Assembly: GCA_032716605.1 (NCBI GenBank)
Contig: CM064551.1
Location: 48,299,427-48,363,426 of the forward strand
Length of the DNA: 64,000 nt
From: Paralithodes platypus
Lineage: Eukaryota > Arthropoda > Malacostraca > Decapoda > Lithodidae
Direction of reading: 5' to 3'
Both the position numbers and the translations under genes were made by a program. Of the stretch, positions 1-10,300 are shown in pieces (the stretch's first letter is position 1; each line of letters opens with the position of its first letter). The notes below the pieces were generated by a model. It did no database searches, was not told the DNA's origin, and worked only from the letters and a program-made list of their open reading frames with translations.

Positions 1-77
1 ATCTTGAGCTTATATAGGGCTCAAATGCATATGTCCACGTCTTCATTCACGTGTTAATAGCTTCCACGTTTACACTC

Positions 78-2491
78 GGATGTTGACGATGAAGGATAAG
101 ACAGTGGTGGAACGAAAGTCATTGATTGATTATGTATGTGTGGATGAACGAATGAAGAAATCTGTGATGGATGCTAGGGTGTATAGGGGTATTGGAGGGG
201 GTCTGTCTGATCATTATGTAGTGGTAGCTAAGGTTAGGATACAAAAGAAGTGGTTGAGGAGAGCGGGAGGGAGGCGAGAGGAGGGTGGAATGGTGAGGAG
301 GGTGGAGAGGTTGCAGGAGGAGGAAGTCAGGGAGGAGTACAGGAGAGCAGTGGAAAGACGACTAGGTGGGTTCGACCTGGAAGTTATGGAGGAAGTGGAG
401 GAGATGAGCAAGGTGTTTAAGGATGAGATCTGTGCAGCATGTGAGGAGGTGTGTGGAGTGAGGAGAAGAGGGAGGGGAGTGAAAGGTACAGCATGGTGGA
501 CAGAAGAGGTAAGAATAGCTGTGGAAGAAAAGAAGAAAGCATATAGAGAGTGGTTGGGTAGTAGAGGGAATGAAGATTCCGAGAGGCAGAAACGAGCGAG
601 GTACGTGGAGAGTAAGAGGGTGGTGAAGAGAGTAGTGAAGGAAAGTAAGAGAAGAGTAGATGAGGAATTTGGAAGGAATCTGAGTGTAAAATGGAGGGAG
701 AGTAAGAAACTGTTCTGGAAAGAAGTCAAGAAAGTTAGGGAAGGTAGCAAGGGAAACAGTAAGGGTGTGAAAGATAAGAATGGGAGAATGCTAGCCGAGA
801 AGCAAGAGAGAGTCGAAAGATGGAGGGAGTACTTCAGTGAGTTGCTAAATGAAAGGAATGAAGAGCCAGCAAACATAGCTGGATATGGTATGGGAGGGAG
901 AAGAAGAGAAGTAGTGGAGGAGGAGGTGGGGATCAGGAGGTCAGAAGTGTGGGAAGCCATGAAAAGAGTGAAGTTGGGGAAAGCACCAGGAACAGATGGA
1001 GTGTGTGGGGAAATGTTGAGGTATGGTGGTGAGATAGTGATAGAATGGGTATGGAAAATGTGCAAACTAGCATGGGAGAAGGGGAGTGCACCCGATGACT
1101 GGAAGACTGGCATAATAGTCCCCCTATATAAGGGCAAAGGGGAAAGAGGAGTGTGTGGTAACCACCGAGGAATATGTCTTCTAAGCGTAGTAGGGAAGGT
1201 ATACAGTAGGGTAGTGATTGAGAGAGTGAGAGTGAGAACGGAGAAATGGATAGGCGACGAGCAGGGAGGTTTTAGGAAGGGAAGAGGATGTGTAGATCAG
1301 ATTTTTACCCTGAATTGTGTTGTGGAGAAGTATCTGGAGAAGAAACAAAAGGTGTATGTTGCCTTTATGGACTTAGAGAAGGCCTATGACAGAGTGGATA
1401 GAGAAGGTTTGTGGAAAGTACTTAGAATATACGGAGTAGAGGGCAAGTTGCTGAAAGCAGTGAAGAGCATGTATGAGGGTGCAAAGGCGGCAGTACGTGT
1501 GGAGAGTGAGCAGAGCGAGTTCTTTGACCTGAATGTTGGTTTGAAACAGGGGTGTGTGATGTCCCCGTGGTTGTTTACTGTATATATGGATGGAGTTATG
1601 AAAGAAATACTATCAAGAGCAGTGGATGTTGGTGTATCGCTGAAAAGGGAGGGAATTGAGTGGAAGCTACCTATACTGCTGTTTGCGGATGATACAGTTC
1701 TGATGAGTGATAATGAATGGGAGTTGCAGGGTCTGGTAAATGAGTTTGGAACAGTGTGTGAAAAACGGAATTTGAAGGTAAATATGGGGAAGAGCAAGGT
1801 TATGGTCTTCGAAAGGGGTGAAGTCACAGAGTGTGAGGTGAAGCTGAACGGTCAGGCTATGGAGATCGTCAACTCTTTTAAGTATCTGGGCAGTGTGTTG
1901 AGTAAAGATGGGACTATGGATGAAGAGGTGCGGGAGAGGGTACAACAGGGGAAGAGGGTTGTAGGAACGCTAAAAGCAGTAACAAGAAATAGGGTGGTCA
2001 GTATGGAAGTGAAGAAGTCCTTGCATGACAGTGTGGTAATCCCGACACTGACTTACGGAAGCGAAGCATGGACGTTGGTTGAGAGACTCAGACCAAGAGT
2101 GAGAGCAGTGGAAATGAATTACTTAAGGAGTGCGTGCGGAGTTACATGGAGGGATAGACAGACTAATGAGGAAGTAAGAAGGAGGTGTGGTGTGGAGGTA
2201 GATGTGCTGGAATGTGTGAAAAGGAACAACTTGAGATGGTTCGGCCATATGGAACGTATGGAAAGCGAGAGAATGACTAAGAGGGTGTACGAGAGCGAGG
2301 TGGAGGGACAGAGGGGGAGAGGTAGACCGAATATGAGGTGGAAGGATGGAGTGAGGAACTACATGAACGAAGGCGGTGCTGGTTGGGGGGAGGGGCGTCG
2401 ACTGACTGGGGACAGAGGTGCATGGGGGCGGTTCGTTCGTGGCCACCCCTTCGGGGATCACGGCGTCAGGCAATAGATAGATAGATAGATA
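78..2491 (+). mobile_element. LINE A copy 1 (RTE-type non-LTR retrotransposon, 5'-truncated)
   Basis: Inserted in the 3' LTR of the env-Gypsy element and flanked by a perfect 10-bp duplication, GTTTACACTC. The 3' end is a short tetranucleotide tail (ATAG)n at 2474-2491, typical of RTE elements, which end in microsatellite-like tails rather than poly(A). The 5' end is truncated inside the endonuclease domain. Two further copies are present: 38398-39398 (minus, with its own 9-bp duplication) and 52953-55409 (plus, internally deleted and interrupted by LINE C). Confidence 0.93.
80..2476 (+). CDS. LINE A endonuclease C-terminus plus reverse transcriptase (798 aa, uninterrupted)
   Basis: Encodes the polymerase used for target-primed reverse transcription of LINE A RNA. 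The first 60 residues are the C-terminal part of an apurinic-like endonuclease, with LIDYVCVDERM and the SDHYVV motif. After a basic linker, the reverse transcriptase runs from about residue 300 to 620: KAPGTDG, IIVPLYKGKGERG, GGFRKGRG, motif A FMDLEKAYDR, GLKQGCVMSPWLF and motif C FADDTV. The C-terminal region (YLGSVLSKDG, YGSEAWTL, RWFGHMERM) is the typical RTE thumb and tail. There is no stop or frameshift in 2.4 kb. The ATG at 80 is only the first methionine after the truncation point, so the real protein was longer and this copy cannot supply a complete endonuclease. Minus-strand ORFs over this region are antisense shadows. Confidence 0.9.
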   Translation: MLTMKDKTVVERKSLIDYVCVDERMKKSVMDARVYRGIGGGLSDHYVVVAKVRIQKKWLRRAGGRREEGGMVRRVERLQEEEVREEYRRAVERRLGGFDLEVMEEVEEMSKVFKDEICAACEEVCGVRRRGRGVKGTAWWTEEVRIAVEEKKKAYREWLGSRGNEDSERQKRARYVESKRVVKRVVKESKRRVDEEFGRNLSVKWRESKKLFWKEVKKVREGSKGNSKGVKDKNGRMLAEKQERVERWREYFSELLNERNEEPANIAGYGMGGRRREVVEEEVGIRRSEVWEAMKRVKLGKAPGTDGVCGEMLRYGGEIVIEWVWKMCKLAWEKGSAPDDWKTGIIVPLYKGKGERGVCGNHRGICLLSVVGKVYSRVVIERVRVRTEKWIGDEQGGFRKGRGCVDQIFTLNCVVEKYLEKKQKVYVAFMDLEKAYDRVDREGLWKVLRIYGVEGKLLKAVKSMYEGAKAAVRVESEQSEFFDLNVGLKQGCVMSPWLFTVYMDGVMKEILSRAVDVGVSLKREGIEWKLPILLFADDTVLMSDNEWELQGLVNEFGTVCEKRNLKVNMGKSKVMVFERGEVTECEVKLNGQAMEIVNSFKYLGSVLSKDGTMDEEVRERVQQGKRVVGTLKAVTRNRVVSMEVKKSLHDSVVIPTLTYGSEAWTLVERLRPRVRAVEMNYLRSACGVTWRDRQTNEEVRRRCGVEVDVLECVKRNNLRWFGHMERMESERMTKRVYESEVEGQRGRGRPNMRWKDGVRNYMNEGGAGWGEGRRLTGDRGAWGRFVRGHPFGDHGVRQ

Positions 2492-2941
2492 GTTTACACT
2501 CACGTGTTAGATTATATTTATATATAACTCTATGTAACTAAACTCTGGACTCGGAAGTAATCTCTTAGGACTTGTAATCATGGAATAGATTTCCAGTGTT
2601 TACCAGCCTGGTAGTGTTGATTTAACATATAGTGCTACTTGATCTACTTCCACAGTAGATACCTGAATTACACTTTTAAAACTAAGTTATTAGTCTATCA
2701 CTTAATCTATTGATACATATATTAACTTCTAATATACTATAAATCATAAATCCATTATGTAAACAACAGCTGATCAATGTTTACTCCCAGATATATACTG
2801 GAGGTTCTGTCTTATTGTATACATTGGCTGATTACAGATAACAAGACTCGGATTCTAATCTGTACCATTATCAGCGTTCTCTCTTAATTCCTTATTCGTT
2901 ATTGGGTATATACCTCTTAGTCTAGTCTTTATTTACATTCT

Positions 2942-4408
2942 TTATTCACTAGAAGATTCATTCATGTTGAGTACTTCTGTTCTCGACATCACTCCCCTTT
3001 TTTTTTTAAGCCTGCGTCCGCGCTGGCCAATCGTTGTAGTAAGTTGGGGACCCTTGTCAGCTGAGAGGGGCGACAGTGCAGGAATGGAAGTGATGGGTGT
3101 AGATGATGGAATTTGCTGTATGTTGATCACAGACGGCTGCATCGTTGCTTCGGAGGTGTGCTGCTTCTTGATCTCCTCAGCTCGACGTGTACGGGCTAAC
3201 ACGACGGTGTAGATTACATATGCTGCTCCTACCATGATGAGGATAACAGCTATTGCCAAGGTCGTATTCTGGATTATTTTCTGTTGAAGAGGATGGTGTA
3301 TCTCGATACGTTTGGCTATTACTGCTAGTTGTAGGAGATCACTTGTAGATAATGTTGGGGTAGGTAGATCTCGTAGTTGTAGTAAAGTGGAGTTTATCTC
3401 TTGTAGTAGGTTGTGGGTGTGCCGTGAAATTGGAAGAGTCACATTGTAGTATGTAGCTCTTATATATGTCTCTTCTCGCCGTCTCTTCCCCATAGCCGGT
3501 AATTGAAGAATTGGGCTATGTGCACCACAACCTTCATTCAGTGTGAGAAGTCCCAGGTTATGTGTTATCTGTTTTTTTAATTCAAGTGTAGTTGATGAAC
3601 AAGCAAGTGTAAAAGTAATTTGAATAGGTGTGGAATATATCCATCCTTCGTTGAGTTTAATAAAAATAGGAGTGAAACTATGTATTATATTAGTATGACA
3701 TAGTGTCGGGTGTACTTTACCATTAAGAAATGTAGCAACTTCACAATTAGGGGTGTGAATACTATAAAGAGGACCGGTTGGGGGGCATATAAAAAATTTG
3801 TTATGTGCCTTGCAATGGGAAAAAGAATTGTACATTGCATACGTATTCCGGTCTTCAGAAATGGCTAAAAATTTATTTTTTATATCAACTTGTAAGTACA
3901 AGTGTGTCTTGGGCGCTGGAAAAGGTAAAGTATGTATTTTAAAAACATCAAAGGTATGTGCTGGTTGTCCACGAAGGGGTACAATTAAATAAAAATAAAA
4001 GATGTGATTAGCAATGGTTGGTTTGGAAACAACTATTATTGTATCTCTATATAAACTTAAATATTCTGGTCTTGCTGGGTACAATAATCCTGGTGAATTT
4101 AATGAAGCTTCTGATAAAATTTCAAGCAATTTATCTGTTGGCATTAAATATGGAGAAATTTTAGATTCTAACATCTGATCCAATCCAATTTTAACGTTAT
4201 TTACGTCAGCATAAATATCAGACAATACTATTTGTAATGATAATAAATTACCAATTAAATCTGATTCATCCTCCAACTCTTGCAAATTATTTCCAACTCG
4301 TGCAACAATGTTTAAAATATTTCGAGTGCTATTATGTAGCCTATCAATTGCATAATTTAAAGATTCCATACGTCGAGTAAGTAATATTGAGTATTCTAGT
4401 ATGTACAT
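2942..4408 (-). pseudogene. env: env glycoprotein, ectodomain and membrane anchor (second part, frameshifted)
   Basis: Reading frame of 488 codons covering most of the fusion-type envelope protein. Long helical heptad-like stretches near the start (about residues 15-110) follow the fusion peptide encoded by the preceding ORF. A cysteine-containing ectodomain follows. A hydrophobic segment near residues 385-410, with core LAIAVILIMVGAAYVIYTVV, is the membrane anchor, and after it comes a basic cytoplasmic tail. The frame ends 47 nt inside the 3' LTR, so the last residues are LTR-encoded. The frame is separated from the signal-peptide half by one frameshift between 4344 and 4408. Organisation resembles baculovirus F and errantivirus Env proteins; this is recognition of architecture, not a database match. 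Confidence 0.8.
2989..3010 (-). other. Polypurine tract of env-Gypsy element
   Basis: On the element strand a run of ten A, then GGGGAGTGA, immediately precedes the LTR start TGTCGAGAAC. This is the expected plus-strand primer of an LTR element and fixes the LTR boundary at 2988. It lies inside the env reading frame and encodes part of the lysine-rich cytoplasmic tail. Confidence 0.85.
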
Positions 4409-4922
4409 TTAATTGTTCACGTTCCTCTTCTGTAAGGACTTGTAAGTTGCCTAATTTATCGTGAACTGCATCAATTTGATCTTGTGTTGCAATACCGAAA
4501 AGAGAATTAGCTAGAGATCCCACAAAATCTATTGCTCCTCTTTTATGTCGCTTGGATGTCAATGATATTTTTTCTACCGGACTTTCGGACATGACGTAAC
4601 GTATGTAATTATGAAAATCTTGTTCAATTCTATTCAATTCATTTTTTATCGAGTTGATCCAAATATCCCATTTTCCATTTTCCTTTACTAACTTAGGACT
4701 ATGAGATTCAGAATATAGTATAATGTCATGAACGTAAACTTGAGCTAAACGTAGTGGGTGCAACACAGTTGTAGTGTCAATTTGGTTAGGAATGACATAA
4801 GTATTTCCCGTAACCACCAATCTCGCCTCTTCAGTATAGATGACTGGATTACGTAATTCACCCGTATCTGCTGCGGGACAGACGATCGCCAAGTAACCCA
4901 GGATTACCTGGAAGGTAAACAA
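4344..4922 (-). pseudogene. env: env glycoprotein, N-terminal part with cleavage site and fusion peptide
   Basis: Frame of 192 codons. It begins with a hydrophobic signal peptide (first about 18 residues). Near residue 130 is a furin-type site, RHKR followed by G. The next residues, GAIDFVGSLANSLFGI, have the glycine/phenylalanine pattern of the fusion peptide in baculovirus F-type proteins. The frame then runs out, and the protein continues in the overlapping ORF 4408-2942, so a frameshift has broken env. It lies directly downstream of the integrase C-terminus, the usual env position in errantiviruses. The intact protein would mediate membrane fusion. Whether any copy in this genome is intact cannot be told here. 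Confidence 0.8.
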
Positions 4923-4946
4923 TATCTCACTATTTTGTTTTCACTA

Positions 4947-5315
4947 CTATTTTCTATATTCAAGGGGATGGGGCATTACATACGGCAAAGGTTGTACCCT
5001 ACTATGTGATCGTAGAGAATATCTAGGTATATTATGTACAATATTATCATCAATATTATTACCTACTTTATCATCCTCACAGTCACTCTCACTCTCACTG
5101 TCATCCAGTATTAAGTGAGGATCATTCATACTGCTAGAACTATCAGTTTCGGGTATATCCTTGTGTATTGGATAAACACTTCTTACATTTAGATTGTCGC
5201 GAGCTAGCAATGCCTCTTCCGGCACAACTCGGACACGGTCAGTGTGAATCGTCACTGGGCGATTATCTTTAATGCGCCTTAATTGAATTACTACGTCACT
5301 TACTTTCTCTACCAA
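4947..5315 (-). pseudogene. pol: Integrase C-terminal domain of env-Gypsy pol
   Basis: 122 codons following the integrase core. The start, around VEKVSDVVIQLRRI, resembles the GPY/F-type module at the C-terminus of Gypsy integrases. An acidic, serine-rich tail follows (DDSESESDCEDD). It overlaps the core ORF (5309-5965) in a different frame, so a frameshift near 5310-5335 separates them. The tail probably precedes the env splice or start region. Confidence 0.75.
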
Positions 5316-5965
5316 TCTATACGGACCGTTGTATTTTGGTTGAAGTTTTGTCTTTCATTTTTTCGTGCACCTACTTTCACATACACTCGGTCTCCTTCCT
5401 TTACCGCTTTTACTTTATTTCTCTTTTGGTTTCTCTCTTGACCCTCTTCTAGGTACTTCTTACATCTTTCATATGTCCTGTTCATTTTGATCGCTACTTC
5501 ATTTTTGTAGTCTTCGAGGTTGTAACTGAAAGTTTGACTTGACAAGATCGTTTGATATGGCATCTGTGGATCACGATGATACAATAAGAAAAATGGTGAG
5601 TCCTTGATCACTCGATTATATCCAGAATTATAAGCAAAAACTGCATATGGCAACATTGAAGTCCATATTCCTGAATTATCATCTACGAGTGTCCTCAGAA
5701 TCCTCACAACAGTTTGATTTACTCTTTCAACTACGCCGTTTGCGCTTGGTCGGTAAGCCGTTGTACAGGTATGTTTTATATGTAAGAGTGTTGCAACCTG
5801 CTCCAATGTACTTGTGAATTCTTTTCCTTGATCTGATACAATCCACTTAGGGGTACCATGTTTTAATACTACATTTTCCACAAATGCTTGTGCAGTGGAT
5901 TGAGCAGTTTTGTTACGTAAAGGGACTGCTATAAGATAACGTGTAAATACGTCTATGATTGTCAT
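5309..5965 (-). pseudogene. pol: Integrase catalytic core of env-Gypsy pol
   Basis: 218 codons of a DDE retroviral-type integrase, the enzyme that joins the cDNA to host DNA. Visible: the second catalytic Asp in VSDQGKEF, the third residue Glu in ANGVVERVNQ, and the YNSGYN / PFFLLYHRDP region typical of Gypsy integrases. The first Asp (HIDLIGPL) lies just upstream, at about 6030, in the same frame but beyond an in-frame stop near 6098. The methionine at 5965 is therefore not a biological start. Confidence 0.85.
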
Positions 5966-6097
5966 GATATATTTATATCCTGTAGAAATATGTGATTCAT
6001 CTGGTGAATCGGCATGTGAGTCAGGCAGGGGCCCAATTAAGTCAATATGAACTCTCTCAAACAGGGCATCGGGTATTGGGTATCTTTTATAGGGACC

Positions 6098-6712
6098 TTA
6101 TGCGTCCACTGGGGCCTTATAAAGGATACAGTTCCGGCATGCGCTTACGTATGCTGTGACACTCTTGCGCATACTGGGCCAATAACAAAATGATTTAAGC
6201 CGATGCATCGTTGCTCTAACCCCACCATGTCCTGCCATTGGATGATCATGGGTTAGAAACAGGACCGCTAATATATGTGTCTCCGGACAAATAACTCGAT
6301 TATGTGAGCTGCCTTTCTCGTTCCCGTTAAACTGACGAATATATAAGAGATTTGTCTCATCTTGAAGAATTAGATCTTCAAGTTTGGCCTTGAGATTTGA
6401 CTCTAAATATTTACGTTCCTTTGTAGTTACACTGGCCAGTGGTTTACTTTGTAGTAGGGAAATAACTTTGCCATATATAGGGTGAAGCTTCTGTTCACTT
6501 GCAATATCAATTAAATTCCACTCAATTCTGTGGTCGTCTACCAATGTCTCATCGCTTGGTGTATCAATTTTTTGTACCTTAGTCTCATTGCTAGGTGTAT
6601 TATTGTCATGTACCTTAGTCTCATTGCTAGGTGTATGACTCGTGTTTAAATGGGTTGCATTTTGTATAGCCGCGATTGTGGGCGTTGTGCGTTGACTAAC
6701 ACGAACTCTCAT
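6098..6712 (-). pseudogene. pol: Integrase zinc-binding (H2C2) region of env-Gypsy pol
   Basis: 204 codons. The N-terminal third is a linker with three imperfect repeats of a TPSNETKV-type unit. The C-terminal part holds the HHCC zinc domain, HDHPMAGHGG followed by CRNC, that precedes Gypsy integrase cores. The frame closes at a TAA at the end of APVDA, after which the same frame reads straight on into the integrase core, so this stop is a nonsense mutation. Upstream, stops separate it from RNase H. Confidence 0.82.
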
Positions 6713-6723
6713 ACCTGTAATTG

Positions 6724-7263
6724 CTAGTACTGTACTCTATCTTCTATTTCTGTATCGACTCTTAAGCGACTTAGTGCATCCGCTACAACATTATCCTTGC
6801 CAGGTAAATATTTTGGCTGTATATCATATTCAATTACTAGAAGTTGCCATCGTGTCACTCTACCACTAGGACTAGATGTAGTAAGAAGCCAAATTAATGG
6901 TCTATGATCCGTATTTACTATTATCTGATATCCTAGTATTAAACTACGATTGTATTTCAATCCATAGACAATAGCTAATGCTTCTTTCTCAACTGTAGAA
7001 TATCGCTGTTCAGCAGGGGTCAATTTACGGCTGAAGTAAGTTAAAGGTCTAAGCCTATTATGTTCATCTTCCTGCTGAAGTACTCCACCTATTGCTATAT
7101 CTGACGCGTCTGTGGTGAGCACAAAAGGCTTTGTGAAATCTGGATATGCTAATACCAGTTCGTCTGATAATATATGTTTGAGCTCATTAAAAGCTTCATT
7201 TTCTCTTTCCGTGAATTTAATGACTGTTTTATCTTTCCTCTTATTAGTTCTGCCTCCTGTCAA
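6724..7263 (-). pseudogene. pol: RNase H domain of env-Gypsy pol
   Basis: 179 codons with the Gypsy RNase H signatures in order: LTTDASDIAIGGVLQQ (first catalytic Asp), FSRKLTPAEQRYSTVEKEALAI (Glu), NTDHRPLIWLL (Asp) and GKDNVVADALSRL (Asp). It degrades the RNA strand of the RNA/DNA hybrid during reverse transcription. Its frame is separated from the reverse transcriptase by an in-frame TAG at about 7377 and a frameshift near 7320. Confidence 0.88.
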
Positions 7264-7379
7264 TTTTGTAAGAGGTGCGGCTTTTTCCGAATATTGTCGG
7301 ATATACAGTACTTCCGATAATAGTTACACATTCCTAAGAAACTCTGTAGTTCATGCATGGTTTGCGGAGGAGTTAGCTG

Positions 7380-10300
7380 CTATATAGCCTGAATTTTTGC
7401 AGGTTGTGGCTTGATTCCGTCGGTACCTACGACATGACCTAGATAATGTACTTGCTCAGCGAAAAAACTACATTTATCCAGCCTTAGCTTGAGAGAGGAC
7501 TCTCGTAGTCTCTCTAGGACAGTAGTCAGGTTGTCTATATGTTGTTCCCAGGTCCTCCCAGGTACAACTATGTCATCTAGATATACGTGTGCCTTATTTC
7601 CCACTAAACCCATCAGCACCTGATTTATGATCCTTTGAAAACTAGAGGGTACATCCTTTAATCCAAAAGGCATCACATTATATTCATAGTGACCATCTGG
7701 GGTTGAAAAGGCAGTTTTTTTCTTACTTTCTTCCGTCAAGGGAATTTGGTGATATCCCCTGCGTAAGTCAAGACAAGTGAAAAACTGACTTTCCCCAAGC
7801 TGAGCTAGAATACGGTCTATGTTAGGTAAAGGATATCTATCATCCTTAATTAGCTTGTTCAAATTACGGAAATCCAAGCACAATCTCAATCCTCCTTCTT
7901 TCTTTGCTACCGGGACTACCGGGGTATTAAAAGAAGAACGGGATGGTCGTACTATTCCTTGTTCCATTAAGGTTTGAATCTGGTCCTTTACATCCTGAAT
8001 ATATTTATGAGGGATAGGATAAGGACGTCTGTAAACAACCTGGTCCGAAACTGTCTCTATATTATGAAAAAAGTACGGACTGATTGTCAGGGGATCACTT
8101 TCCAAAGAAAATATGTCAGAGAACTCCTTTACCATGGTTTTCAAAGCTTGTTTCTGTTCCACTGATAATTGTGCAAAATGTTCCTCTACGTGTTTTACTA
8201 AGCCATCATTTCGTTCGTTAGGCGTCAAAGTACAGATATTATCTTTCTGTGTAGGAGATACCTCGTCCGAGATATCTAAGTCTACCTTTTCACAAACTTC
8301 TACATATCCTAATGAATCACCTGGTTTAATTTCTATTATATCTGGAGTGAAATTGGCAAATTTCATTGCAAATGTACCCTCTGATAATGCAATGATACCT
8401 TGAAAAAATGCAGATGCCTGTGGCACCCCTTCAAATGGCGTATAAACTCCATAGACTGTATCATTAATTTCTTCTCCTTTCTGGTTCCCTCTTTCGCATG
8501 ATAGCAGTACGGAGCCATATTCCCATGGGGAGAGTTTTGTCACCTCCCTTACAGTAACTTTAACCAGTTTATTTGTCTTACCTGGTTGAGTGTGTACTGA
8601 CTGTATGGCTTCCTCTTCCAAAGTAGAAATGTTAGCCTGAACTCCATTGATATAAAAAGATAGAGGGTTTGTATTTAAGGAAATTGTATTACTACAGAGG
8701 AAATCAGTACCTAGGAGGATGGTTGTAGGAATAGACATGTTCTTTACTACCGTAAAGTCGTGAAGTATGACCAAACCTCCAATAGATACCCTCAAGTTAA
8801 CAGACCCTATTGCAGAAAGGGGCTGTCCATTTACATCATACAAAGGCTTTGCTGTACCCATTACCAAATCAGTTGAATGTGGTAATTCCTTCAATTTTTC
8901 TTCAGAAATTAAACTAGTAGTTGCTCCTGTATCAATCATAGCTACCATCTCCTCGTCATTTACGTTAGTTTGAATTGCAATTAATTTAGAAACTACGTCC
9001 GGAGATGAGCTAAGGACTTTTAACCTTACATCGGGCTTTTTTTTTTTTTCCATTTCTCCTGAAAGATGTGCATGCGAAGGAGTGTTTACATAACCTGACT
9101 CTGAGCGCGCCGGCACATTTCTAGGACCGCGCGACAAGTGTGGTGGGGGTTGGTAGGGGGCATAGTACTGTGACTGAGGGGGTGCCTGACTGTAACCACC
9201 ATAGTGCGGGCTATTCATAACCTGCGGGCGATATGGCAATTCCAGGGGGTCAGATTGATACCCCATGGATGTAGCATAGGATTGTCTTGTATACTGCTTA
9301 TAAGGTCTAGCACTAGCTATTCCTCCATTCCTTTGAGCAATAGCCTCCCATGGTGTAGAACAGTGTTTTGCAAAATGTGCCACGCCTTTGCAACGGGAAC
9401 ATTTGACATCAGGACCTTTCCTCAGACCTCTACTAAAACCAGCTATTTTGTGCGAAGGCATGCGGCAAAGATTCGCTTTATGCCCAATCTTCCCACACCT
9501 GTTACAAAGTATTTTAACAGCCTGTTTACCATTACTGGGTGTGTTATACTGTCTGTGTTGGGTTTGTTTACGGACGTCAGTGTGTAGACCACCCTCGGAA
9601 CTACCTATGGTTAACACCGAACGTTTAACTCCCAGACCAGTTCCTTCTTTCTCCGCTGCTGATAATTTTGGATCTCGCTCCTGAAATCTTAAAAACTTAC
9701 TCCAGATCTTTTGTGAATCTTCCCTATCTGATTCTTTAATATGAATGACGAAAGCAGTGGGGGCGTTATTTAGGAAACTAGCCACCACTAATGAGTTTAC
9801 CGTCCGTGCATCAGAATTTAATTTCTTTAACTCAGCTGCAAACTTATTCAAACGAGAAAAGAAAGTTAGATACGTCTCGTCGGCAGTGTTTGTTGCCTTC
9901 ATCAGGTCACCCATGACTCTATCTATGGTACGTTCAGGGGGGAAGAAAGTACAAAATTTATCCCTGAACACTTCCCATTCCGTTTTACCATCAGGAATAG
10001 TGCCTAAATCATCAAGGAGTGTTTGAACGATAGTTTTAGCAGGACCTAAGCTGTAAAGTCTTGCAACTTCCAGCTTACCCTGAATACTCCATTCTAATGG
10101 GACAGGTGTTTTGGAATCTAGATCCTTTATCCAGTTTCTTGCAGAAGTATTACACTTAACCTCTGGCTTATCAGAATGGCTCACTGGACCGCCACAAAAA
10201 TATGAAACGTTCGTGAGTTTGGCAAAATTATTTTTATTAGCTAGCGAGAGACCAGCTGTTATGGTCTCTGCTAAGTGAGCAATAACCTGTTCTGTCATGG

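Larger units (their letters stand above)
1..2988 (-). repeat. 3' LTR of env-bearing Gypsy element, split by LINE A
   Basis: The LTR occupies 1-77 and 2492-2988 and matches 12190-12756 almost base for base. On the element strand it begins TGTCGAGAAC at position 2988, directly after a polypurine tract. The 10-bp GTTTACACTC occurs once in the intact right LTR (12256-12265) but on both sides of LINE A here (68-77 and 2492-2501). That identifies it as a LINE target-site duplication. The last 47 nt of the env reading frame lie inside this LTR. Confidence 0.92.

Noticed and set aside
214..2503. Long minus-strand ORFs opposite LINE A (for example 214-1137, 1384-1827, 2123-2503) and their counterparts at 38412-39420
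   Set aside because: Antisense shadows of a purine-rich coding strand: serine/threonine/leucine-rich, no motifs, and they vanish where the LINE frame ends.
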